From Dyadobacter sediminis (GTDB lineage: Bacteria; Bacteroidota; Bacteroidia; Cytophagales; Spirosomataceae): a stretch of DNA of 64,000 bases. The DNA lies in the NCBI RefSeq assembly GCF_005860765.1, contig NZ_VCEI01000025.1:124001-188000 (forward strand), in the 5' to 3' direction. The notes under the pieces were generated by a model, which worked only from the letters and a program-made list of their open reading frames with translations, did no database searches and was not told where the DNA came from. The position numbers and the translations under genes were made by a program. This document shows positions 1 to 7,242 of this stretch, piece after piece (positions within the stretch are counted from its first letter, which is position 1; the number at the start of each line of letters is the position of its first letter).

Positions 1-578
1 TTGCCATTATGGGGCCTTCAGGTTGCGGGAAATCCACGTTGCTGAATATCCTCGGACTTCTGGATAATCCAAGTGAAGGTTCTTACGAATTTTACGGGAC
101 CGAAGTCGCAAAAATGTCGGAAAGACAGCGCGCGCAGATCCGTAAGGGAAATATCGGGTTTGTATTTCAGAGCTTTAACCTGATTGATGAACTGACCGTG
201 TATGAAAACGTGGAGCTTCCTTTGCTGTACCTGAAAACACCTCCGGCAGAACGCAAGGAAAAAGTGGAAGCCGCCCTGACGCGCATGAACATGATGCACC
301 GAAGGAACCACTTTCCGCAACAGCTTTCGGGCGGGCAGCAGCAGCGTACCGCCATTGCCCGGGCTGTGGTTGCAACGCCGAAAACAATCCTTGCGGATGA
401 GCCTACGGGTAACCTTGACTCCAAAAACGGGGAGGAAGTTATGAGCCTGCTCAGCCAGCTCAATGCCGCCGGAACAACGATTCTGATGGTAACGCACTCG
501 CCTTACGATGCCGGTTTTGCACACCGGATTGTAAATTTGTTTGACGGCAAAATAGTGACAGAAAAAGTACATGTGTAG
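1..578 (+). CDS. ABC transporter ATP-binding protein, 5' end outside window
   Basis: This is the ATPase subunit of a MacB/LolD-type transporter that powers FtsX-fold permeases from the cytoplasmic face. The open frame enters from the left edge (codons in phase with position 3), so the N-terminus is missing. What remains shows Walker [10 protein letters not shown] at the very start, a Q-loop ([10 protein letters not shown]), the signature LSGGQQQR, Walker [13 protein letters not shown] and the switch histidine in MVTHSPYD. About 20-30 residues are probably missing compared with usual 220-230-residue family members. It lies directly upstream of the permease array and is one of only two ATPases in the window, so it may serve several permeases. 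Function class is sure; substrate is unknown. Confidence 0.93.
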   Translation, partial: AIMGPSGCGKSTLLNILGLLDNPSEGSYEFYGTEVAKMSERQRAQIRKGNIGFVFQSFNLIDELTVYENVELPLLYLKTPPAERKEKVEAALTRMNMMHRRNHFPQQLSGGQQQRTAIARAVVATPKTILADEPTGNLDSKNGEEVMSLLSQLNAAGTTILMVTHSPYDAGFAHRIVNLFDGKIVTEKVHV

Positions 579-579
579 C

Positions 580-957
580 ATGAAAGCTTTTTTAATTTTT
601 GTCTTTGCCGGCGCCGGTATGCTCGGCATGCATACGCCGGCAATCGCCCAAAAAGATCCGGATTGCGGCAAAGTCACCGACCCGTGTGAAGTGAGAGCAC
701 ATGCAGCCGTGTCGGAGTGCATATATACACCAACGTATGCAGCGGAAGAAGCCGGGGAATTTAAAAAATATGTGCGCTACAATGATGATTCCGGCGTACT
801 CTTTCTTAAATATGAGTTTGTGAAAAACAGCGAAGAATTTATTTATGAAAAGACGATAAATGCCGTCGGAAAATCAAAGGAAGAGCGTAAGCAGATCATT
901 CTTGAATTTGAAGACGAAATAGCATTTCCGGGAAGAGAAACGCCTATTAACCTGTAA
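580..957 (+). CDS. small exported protein of unknown function
   Basis: The product is about 125 residues. I chose the ATG at 580, one base after the ATPase stop, because it starts a clean signal peptide (MKAFLIFVFAGAGMLGM... cut near PAIAQ). An alternative ATG at 571 overlaps the ATPase and would add three residues. The mature part has three cysteines in its first 35 residues (DCGK, PCEV, SECIY), then a charged stretch rich in Glu and Lys, with no transmembrane segment after the signal peptide. I do not recognise a family. The tight spacing implies co-transcription with the ATPase, so a periplasmic accessory role is possible but not shown. Confidence 0.7.
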   Translation: MKAFLIFVFAGAGMLGMHTPAIAQKDPDCGKVTDPCEVRAHAAVSECIYTPTYAAEEAGEFKKYVRYNDDSGVLFLKYEFVKNSEEFIYEKTINAVGKSKEERKQIILEFEDEIAFPGRETPINL

Positions 958-1040
958 TTCCGGATTGGTGCAGCAAAGCTGTTGCGCAAGCCGGAATTAC
1001 TTTTGTACGCAGTCCGTGATTTGCTCCATATGAATTTTAA

Positions 1041-1136
1041 GGTCGTGTGAAAAGTGCCTTTGCATGGTTTACCGTCTGCTTTCAGGCTGTAAAGACAGCT
1101 TTGATGAATGCGGTAAAATCTCCGGATTCGGAGTGA
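1041..1136 (+). pseudogene. decayed C-terminal fragment of an FtsX-type permease
   Basis: In the frame ending at the TGA at 1134-1136 the translation ends FTVCFQAVKTALMNAVK followed by SPDSE and stop. This lines up residue for residue with the C-terminal tails of the intact permeases nearby (LTVSFQAIKAALMNPVK plus SLRSE). Upstream the frame closes at a TAA at 1038-1040, so only about 31 codons remain. There is no start and no transmembrane region. It is best read as the remnant of a ninth permease, immediately upstream of the first intact copy. Confidence 0.8.
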
Positions 1137-1209
1137 AAGTATTTGTGCCGGAAAGACAATTCAGGTACAGCCGTTTTTCTGTTTCTGTATTTACCTGAAC
1201 CTTAAAGCC

Positions 1210-3594
1210 ATGATCAAAAACTACCTGAAAATTGCTGTCCGCAATTTGACCAGAAATAAAATATTTTCATTAATCAACATTGCCGGTCTTTCGCTTGGGC
1301 TTACATGCTGCATGCTGATTGTACTTTATACAAAGGATGAAATAAGTTTTGACCGTTTTCAGGAGAAAAAAGATCATTTGTACAGGATAAAAGTAACCTT
1401 GTCGGACGATAAGGAAACGCACACAATCGGCAGTACCAATGCGATCCACGGGCCATCGTTCAAGGCGGAAATTCCGGAAGTGCACGAGTTTGTGAGGACA
1501 CAAACCAGCTCATTTGTCATCAGGAAAGGCCGCGAACTGCTGAATGAAGATGTCCTTTTTGCCGATAGCAACTTTTTTAATGTTTTTACAATGCCCTTGC
1601 TGGCCGGCGATCCGAAAACAGTCCTGAAAGATATCCATTCGATTGTGCTGGCAGAACACATTGCTGAAAAGTACTTTAATACCAAAGATGCGGTCGGCAA
1701 AGCCCTGGAACTGAAAATCGGCGATGTGTTTGAAACGTTTACCGTATCGGGTGTAGCCCGGAAATGTCCGCAGAATTCATCCATACAGTTTGAAGCCATT
1801 TTGCCTTTTCAGTTTCAGGAGGCCAGAGGCTGGACGGACCATGCGTGGCTGGGCTTTTATATGAACACCTTTGTTTTGCTGCATGACAATACAAATTACC
1901 AAACGGTTATTCCAAAGCTTAATCGGATTTTCAAAAGCAAATCGGCGGATGAGATCGGCAAGATCAAGGATTTCAACCAGAAAATCAGTTTCAGTCTTCA
2001 GCCTTTTATGGAAGTTCATCTGGACAGCGAATCGAGCGAACTCCGGAACGGGCTTGGACGCGGCGGCAGTCCGGTTTATTCCTATATCCTTTCCGGGATT
2101 GCCATTTTCATATTGCTGATTGCCTGTATCAATTTTGTAAATCTTACCGTTGCCAGATCGCTCAACCGCGCCAAGGAAATCGGTATCCGAAAAGTAGTCG
2201 GCAGCCAGCGCAAGCAGCTGATGATCCAGTTTCTGGGCGAATCGTTCCTGCTGTCGTTCATTGCATTCAGTTTTGCGCTTTTACTGACAAAGTTCATTCT
2301 GCCAACCTTTAATGTACTGACCAATAAGGAGCTGTCACTTTCGTACCTGCTCGATGCACAGCTTGTTACAGGTTATTTGCTGCTGTTTCTGGTAACCGGC
2401 ATGATTGCTGGATTTTATCCGGCTTTGGTGCTGTCGGGATTCAGTCCTGCGCAGACACTTTATAACCGTACCCGCCTGACACAAAGAAATTACCTTACCA
2501 AAGGACTGGTCGTGTTCCAGTTTGCCTTGTCCGTATTTCTGCTGGTTGGCACGCTGGTTATCTATTCCCAGTTCAACTATCTGACAAACAAGAAGCTCGG
2601 TTATAATGACAAGAATCTGATGAGTTTCAGTACGGGCCGGGGTGGCCCGGGCAATGAAACACTTGCCACGATTATGGAAGAACTGGAAAATACGACCGGC
2701 ATTGAATCCGTTGCTGCTTTCAATGGCCATTACAACGGAACCGGTGCAGAGGTGAACGGCAAAAGAATGGATTTCGGGTACATTGGCGTAGACGATCACT
2801 TTCTTTCAACATTACAGGTCCCGCTGGTTAAAGGACGTAATTTTTCCAGGAGTTATCCTTCCGATCCGCTGCAATCCGTTGTCGTGAACGAAGCTTTTGT
2901 AAAGGAAGCCGGCTGGCATGATCCGATTGGCAAGGAAGTGGATTTTAAATGGAAAAACCAGAAAATGAATGTGATCGGAGTAATCCGGGATTATCATTAT
3001 GCTTCCCTGAAAGACACGATCAAGCCGTTGTTATTGACGCAGGACCCCAATTATCGTCTGGGAACCGTATATCTCAAACTCAACGCCGCCAACATTCCGG
3101 AAACGATCAGAACCGTGGAAAAAATATTCCGGAAGCATGTTCCGTTTATGCCATTCGAGTATCATTTTGAAGATGCTGCCAATTATAAAAGATATGAATC
3201 CGAGGCCCGCTGGAAACAGATGATTACGCTTGCAGCGGCACTTTCGATCTTTGTTTCCTGCATCGGTCTGTTTGGTCTGGCTACTTTCAATGCAGAAACA
3301 AGGGTTAAGGAAGTCGGGATCAGAAAAGTGCTTGGTGCTTCAGTTTCGAGTATTGCCGCTTTGTTATCCACAGATTTTGTAAAACTGGTTTTGCTGGCGA
3401 TTGTCATTTCGCTGCCACTTTCCTATTATGCCGTGAATGTCTGGCTTCAGAACTTTCCATACCGGATTGATCTTACATCGTGGTACTTTATTTCGGCTGC
3501 ATCCATCGCCATTTCCGTCGCCATACTGACAGTGGGTTTTCAGAGTGTAAAAACAGCCTTGCTTGATCCGGTAAAATCGCTCCGGAGTGAGTAA
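1210..3594 (+). CDS. FtsX/MacB-type ABC transporter permease, array copy 1
   Basis: A 794-residue double-FtsX permease. It has an N-terminal helix (about 18-41), a first MacB-like periplasmic core domain (about 45-280), three helices, a fifth helix near 430, a second periplasmic domain (about 455-665) and three final helices. Family marks are the start MIKNYLKIAVRNL, the first FtsX block IACINFVNLTVARS...AKEIGIRKVVG, the second block SCIGLFGLATFNAETRVKEVGIRKVLG and the tail DPVKSLRSE. Such permeases use ATP hydrolysis by a partner ATPase to drive periplasmic movement that exports or extracts substrates. No ATPase domain is fused. A short inverted repeat (TTCAGGTA 1161-1168, TACCTGAA 1192-1199) precedes the start. 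I see no TGTYC-N6-GRACA site upstream. Substrate is unknown. Confidence 0.93.
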   Translation: MIKNYLKIAVRNLTRNKIFSLINIAGLSLGLTCCMLIVLYTKDEISFDRFQEKKDHLYRIKVTLSDDKETHTIGSTNAIHGPSFKAEIPEVHEFVRTQTSSFVIRKGRELLNEDVLFADSNFFNVFTMPLLAGDPKTVLKDIHSIVLAEHIAEKYFNTKDAVGKALELKIGDVFETFTVSGVARKCPQNSSIQFEAILPFQFQEARGWTDHAWLGFYMNTFVLLHDNTNYQTVIPKLNRIFKSKSADEIGKIKDFNQKISFSLQPFMEVHLDSESSELRNGLGRGGSPVYSYILSGIAIFILLIACINFVNLTVARSLNRAKEIGIRKVVGSQRKQLMIQFLGESFLLSFIAFSFALLLTKFILPTFNVLTNKELSLSYLLDAQLVTGYLLLFLVTGMIAGFYPALVLSGFSPAQTLYNRTRLTQRNYLTKGLVVFQFALSVFLLVGTLVIYSQFNYLTNKKLGYNDKNLMSFSTGRGGPGNETLATIMEELENTTGIESVAAFNGHYNGTGAEVNGKRMDFGYIGVDDHFLSTLQVPLVKGRNFSRSYPSDPLQSVVVNEAFVKEAGWHDPIGKEVDFKWKNQKMNVIGVIRDYHYASLKDTIKPLLLTQDPNYRLGTVYLKLNAANIPETIRTVEKIFRKHVPFMPFEYHFEDAANYKRYESEARWKQMITLAAALSIFVSCIGLFGLATFNAETRVKEVGIRKVLGASVSSIAALLSTDFVKLVLLAIVISLPLSYYAVNVWLQNFPYRIDLTSWYFISAASIAISVAILTVGFQSVKTALLDPVKSLRSE

Positions 3595-3690
3595 ACGGAA
3601 GTGCTGGAATGCTGATTTTTATCTTTTCAGACAATTACTGAAAAATGAAATTTTTTTTAGGAACATAACTCCAGGCCAAGTCCAATACCG

Positions 3691-3728
3691 AACAAAAGTG
3701 TCCGTAAGCGGACACTTTTGTTATTTTT
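3691..3728 (+). terminator. perfect 14-bp hairpin with T-rich tail
   Basis: Stem 3691-3704 pairs perfectly with 3709-3722 around a TAAG loop, and TTATTTTTAT follows. It lies about 100 bp after the stop of permease copy 1. It can act as an intrinsic terminator, but its core is also the strongest copy of the dyad listed at 3699-3714, so the symmetry may serve a protein rather than RNA. Confidence 0.55.
3699..3714. promoter_or_regulatory. 16-bp dyad TGTYC-N6-GRACA, site 1
   Basis: TGTCCGTAAGCGGACA, centred about 137 bp before the ATG of permease copy 2. A further half-site (GAACA-AAAG before it) is shared with the sites at 7086 and 28682. A TGGTACAA element has its GG at 3782, 68 bp after the dyad. 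Five other exact matches to the pattern and one degenerate pair occur in the window, nearly all at similar distances from start codons. Confidence 0.65.
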
Positions 3729-3843
3729 ATAGCTACTTAATTTCTTGATTATTAGCATATAAGTAAATTTTTTGCTGCGCTGGTACAATATTCATTGCAT
3801 AGTAGCCGAACCTATGCAACAATACGTTTGCAATCTGTTAGCC

Positions 3844-6303
3844 ATGATAAAAAATTATTTGAAGATCGCCTGGCGGAACGTGCTTAAAAGCAAACTCTTT
3901 TCTGCTATCAATGTTTTTGGCCTGTCCGTAGGAATGACCTGCTGCATGCTGCTTTTGCTGTACATTTTAAGTGAAGTTTCGTTTGACAGCCATCATCAGT
4001 TTGGCAAGGATATTTATCTGATCAGAAGCGTTCGTATTCAGTCCAACGGAGAAAAAATGGATAATCCGCGTGCGCCTTCGCCTTATGCCGGTGCCATCAA
4101 ATCGGAATTTCCGGAGGTAAAGCAGGTCACAAGATTATGGCAGAATTTTCTGGAAAACAAAACGCTGCTCAGCGTGGAGGAATCCGGCAAGTCTGTAAAG
4201 TCATTTTATGAAACCCGCGGCTATCATGTTGATTCTACTTTTTTCGACGTTTTCACGTATCAGTTTCTGGAAGGTGATGCCAACACGGCACTCGATGACG
4301 CGCATGCGGTTGTGCTGTCGGAAGAAGTGGCCAGAAACCTGTTCGGCAGTGCTTCTGCGCTGAATAAAATAATCCGTCTGGGCGGTACAACGGGAAATGG
4401 TGAAAATTTCAGGGTTACAGGTGTTTACAAAGATGAAAGTGCACGTTCGCATATTGATGCCCGTTTTTTTGTTTCGATGCATGCCGGCTGGGTTGGCGGT
4501 TTTCTGAGAGAGCAGAAGCAGGATTTTACCAACAACAATATGTTTTATACATACGTCCGACTGGCTCCCGGAACGGACGCATCCGGTTTTGAAAAGAAAT
4601 TGCCTGCATTTATTGATAAATATGCGCGGCAGGATCTGAAGGCGGCCGGTGTTGACAAGCAAATGGCCCTGCTTGCAGTGAACGATATTCACCTTTTTAA
4701 TCAGATTGAAAGCATTGTAACGCCGACAACAAGCTCCACGTACCTTTATGTGCTGGCATCCATTGGGTTGTTTACGCTGCTTATTGCCTGCATCAATTTC
4801 ATGAATCTGGCAACAGCCCGTTCTGCGAAACGTGCAGCCGAAGTGGGCATTCGAAAAGTGATGGGTGCCGGAAAAAGCGGGCTGGTCGGGCAGTTTCTGG
4901 GAGAATCCATGGTGCTTACGTTTATTGCATTGGCTGTTGCTGCGGTTCTCGTCGTGTTGTTTCTGCCTGTATTTAACGAGCTTGCAGGCAAAATGCTGGA
5001 TTTCAATGAACTGCTCAAACCTGAAATTATGCTGGCATTTGTCGTGCTGGCCTTTGTAACCGGATTGCTGGCCGGAAGTTATCCCGCATTTTATTTATCT
5101 GTTTTCAACCCGCTGGATGTAATAAAAGGAAAATTTGTCAACTCTGTTTCGGCTACGACTTTGCGTAAAGGGCTTGTTGTTGTGCAGTTCGTCATTTCCA
5201 CCGGGCTCGTTGTGGCTACGCTGGTTATTCAAACCCAGATGAAATACATGCGGGAACAGCCGCTTGGATTTACCAAAGATCAGCAGCTTGTCATTCCTTT
5301 GCGAACCGAGGCTGCAAAGCATGCGTATACAGCCTTACGTAATGAGTTTTTACAAAACAGTCAGGTGGAAGGTGCCTCCGGAACATCTTACTATCCGGGA
5401 ATCCTGAACCCGAGCGATATGTCTCTTTATCCGTCAGATCAAAGTATCCACGAAGCCAAACTTGTTAAAACAAACTGGGTTGCTCCTGATTTTATGAAAA
5501 CAATGGGATTTGAAATGGCGGCGGGCCGTATGCTATCAGCTGATTTTCCCGGAGATACCAATTATAAAATGGTGGTGAACGAAGCAACCATACGAAAAAT
5601 GGGCATTCCGCTGGAAAAAGCAGTTGGCAGCAGGCTCCATTTTAAAAGCAATACGGACGACGTAATACATCCTCTTGAAATCGTTGGCGTTGTGAAGGAT
5701 TTCCACTTTGCCGATCTGCATCAGGCCATTGAGCCTTACGCCTTGTTCCTGAATATGAATTCCGATTTTAACTACATCGTTACGCATGTCAGTTCCAGAG
5801 ATGCCGGCAAGGTGCTTCCGTTTATCGAAAGCAAATGGAAGTCGCTGGTTCCGGACGAGCCTTTTACATACAGTTTTCTGGATCAGGATTTTCAGAATAA
5901 TTATGCCGCGGATGCCCGTACTTCGCGCATTGTCAATTCTTTTACACTGATTTCCATCGTTATTTCCTGTCTTGGCCTGTTCGGACTTGCGGCATTTGCA
6001 GCACAGCAGAGAATCAAGGAAATAGGTGTTAGGAAAGTGCTGGGCGCTTCCGTGACAAGCATTGTGGCCTTGCTTTCGGGCGATTTTATCAAACTGGTCA
6101 TTGTTTCCATTGTCATTGCCACGCCGCTTACATGGTATGTAATGAACAAATGGCTGCAGGGATTTGCTTACAAGATCAGTATTCAATGGTGGATGTTTGT
6201 GCTGGCCGGCGCGCTTGCCGTATGCATTGCCATCATTACCGTAAGCACGCAGGCGATTAAAGCAGCCGTTACAAATCCTGTAAAATCGCTGAAAAGTGAG
6301 TAG
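3844..6303 (+). CDS. FtsX/MacB-type ABC transporter permease, array copy 2
   Basis: An 819-residue double-FtsX permease with the same order of helices and periplasmic domains as copy 1. I start at 3844 (MIKNYLKIAWRNVLKSK), which matches the conserved N-terminus of the paralogues; the frame is open 72 bases further upstream, but that stretch shows no homology. Motifs include IACINFMNLATARSAKRAAEVGIRKVMG in the first block, ISCLGLFGLAAFAAQQ...IKEIGVRKVLG in the second, and the tail TNPVKSLKSE. It stands alone behind its own upstream dyad (3699-3714), so it is probably transcribed separately from copy 1. No cognate ATPase is adjacent. Confidence 0.93.
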   Translation: MIKNYLKIAWRNVLKSKLFSAINVFGLSVGMTCCMLLLLYILSEVSFDSHHQFGKDIYLIRSVRIQSNGEKMDNPRAPSPYAGAIKSEFPEVKQVTRLWQNFLENKTLLSVEESGKSVKSFYETRGYHVDSTFFDVFTYQFLEGDANTALDDAHAVVLSEEVARNLFGSASALNKIIRLGGTTGNGENFRVTGVYKDESARSHIDARFFVSMHAGWVGGFLREQKQDFTNNNMFYTYVRLAPGTDASGFEKKLPAFIDKYARQDLKAAGVDKQMALLAVNDIHLFNQIESIVTPTTSSTYLYVLASIGLFTLLIACINFMNLATARSAKRAAEVGIRKVMGAGKSGLVGQFLGESMVLTFIALAVAAVLVVLFLPVFNELAGKMLDFNELLKPEIMLAFVVLAFVTGLLAGSYPAFYLSVFNPLDVIKGKFVNSVSATTLRKGLVVVQFVISTGLVVATLVIQTQMKYMREQPLGFTKDQQLVIPLRTEAAKHAYTALRNEFLQNSQVEGASGTSYYPGILNPSDMSLYPSDQSIHEAKLVKTNWVAPDFMKTMGFEMAAGRMLSADFPGDTNYKMVVNEATIRKMGIPLEKAVGSRLHFKSNTDDVIHPLEIVGVVKDFHFADLHQAIEPYALFLNMNSDFNYIVTHVSSRDAGKVLPFIESKWKSLVPDEPFTYSFLDQDFQNNYAADARTSRIVNSFTLISIVISCLGLFGLAAFAAQQRIKEIGVRKVLGASVTSIVALLSGDFIKLVIVSIVIATPLTWYVMNKWLQGFAYKISIQWWMFVLAGALAVCIAIITVSTQAIKAAVTNPVKSLKSE

Positions 6304-6395
6304 CGCAGGCGTTGTGAGATGTAGAATGTGAAATGTAAGATGAGTTGATGGTTGATACTAAGAGCTGCCAGCTAGAAGCTGATAGCTGTTGACTT

Positions 6396-6779
6396 TTACC
6401 ATTCTGTATTTATCTTGTAGTTTCCAAAATTAGCATCTTTGCTAATAACCGGAATATTTTCGCAAAAAGATTGTGCTATAATTATTCTGTCAAAAGGATC
6501 TCGGTGATAAAAGGGCAGGTTAACTAATGCAACTGTATGCTGAAACGTAATGGGAAGTAAAACAAAGCCGTTTCTGGTTATATAGAGATCAAGTTCTGCA
6601 TACGGCATTTTGATTTCCAACTTGCCAATACTTATTTTAATTGCTATTTCCCAAAACGTAGCAATACTGATAAATTTACAGTTAATAGGACTGTTTATTA
6701 TTTGTCTAGCATTTGCTGAAAGTTCAAGATCGCCATTAATAAACCATAATAAGATGTGTGTATCAAGCAAGTATTTCAT
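6396..6779 (-). CDS. PIN-domain toxin, VapC family
   Basis: A 127-residue PIN-domain ribonuclease of a type II toxin-antitoxin pair, expected to cut RNA with a metal bound by conserved acids. The acids visible are the Asp in LLDTHILLW at the N-terminus, Glu in ATFWEIAIK, the Asp pair in HRDPFDRIIIAQ and a C-terminal Asp in ISKDANF. The length is normal. Its start overlaps the antitoxin stop by 4 bases (6776-6779), so they are translationally coupled. The locus sits on the minus strand between plus-strand permease copies 2 and 3 and is AT-rich (18 of 60 bases are G or C at 6421-6480), which suggests insertion into the array. Confidence 0.88.
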   Translation of the reverse strand: MKYLLDTHILLWFINGDLELSANARQIINSPINCKFISIATFWEIAIKISIGKLEIKMPYAELDLYITRNGFVLLPITFQHTVALVNLPFYHRDPFDRIIIAQSFCENIPVISKDANFGNYKINTEW

Positions 6780-6985
6780 TGCATATATTCCCGAAAATCA
6801 TCTAGCGGATCATCAAAATCAGCTGACATTCTGATTTTTCCTTTTGCGCATCCAAATACGGGAACTGCTTTCTGGTTTTGCGATGCAGATTTTTGAACCA
6901 GTGAATCAACAAATTCATTTACTTCCTGCTTTAATTCCGGAGGCAGGGTTTGAAGTTTGATGTATAATGAAAGCTCGCTCGTCAT
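6776..6985 (-). CDS. DUF2281-type antitoxin partner of the PIN toxin
   Basis: A 69-residue protein beginning MTSELSLYIKLQTLPPELK and ending DDPLDDFREYM, the pattern of DUF2281 proteins that pair with PIN toxins in cyanobacteria and Bacteroidota. The N-terminal helix (LPPELKQEVNEFVDSL) is followed by a short loop and the C-terminal GKIRMSADFDDPLDDF stretch, which likely masks the toxin active site. The frame stays open up to 7102, but translation from there would cross the dyad at 7086-7101 and adds sequence unlike the family, so I start at 6985. It presumably represses its own operon. Confidence 0.82.
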   Translation of the reverse strand: MTSELSLYIKLQTLPPELKQEVNEFVDSLVQKSASQNQKAVPVFGCAKGKIRMSADFDDPLDDFREYMQ

Positions 6986-7085
6986 CAGATCAAATGTAAG
7001 TTCTACTTGTAAAGATATGGAAATACGCCCGCTATGAAAAATAGTTGGCGGTTGTAAATTACCCTCGAACGCAAATGAACAAAAG

Positions 7086-7101
7086 TGTTCGCTTTTGAAC
7101 A
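7086..7101. promoter_or_regulatory. 16-bp dyad TGTYC-N6-GRACA, site 2
   Basis: TGTTCGCTTTTGAACA, 141 bp before the start of permease copy 3 and about 100 bp upstream of the divergent antitoxin start. The left flank GAACAAAAG repeats the flank of site 1. A TGGTATAATATT element follows with GG at 7168, 67 bp after the dyad. Confidence 0.65.
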
Positions 7102-7242
7102 TTGAAAATTTCTGGTTGTTGGTATAATTTATTGATTATAAGCTATTTATGCTTGTTAATAAATTTTGGTATAATATTCTTTAAAATGAAGCTGATGAAT
7201 AGTAGCAATCCCTGCTGCCTGTATATTTAGCCAAGAAAAACC

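Noticed and set aside
18..722. Long antisense frame over the ABC ATPase and the small exported gene
   Set aside because: The sense frames have intact family motifs; the antisense product shows no recognisable features.
3782..3800. Canonical sigma-54 promoter before permease copy 2
   Set aside because: GG and GC are separated by 13 bases here instead of 10, so I describe only a -24-like element.
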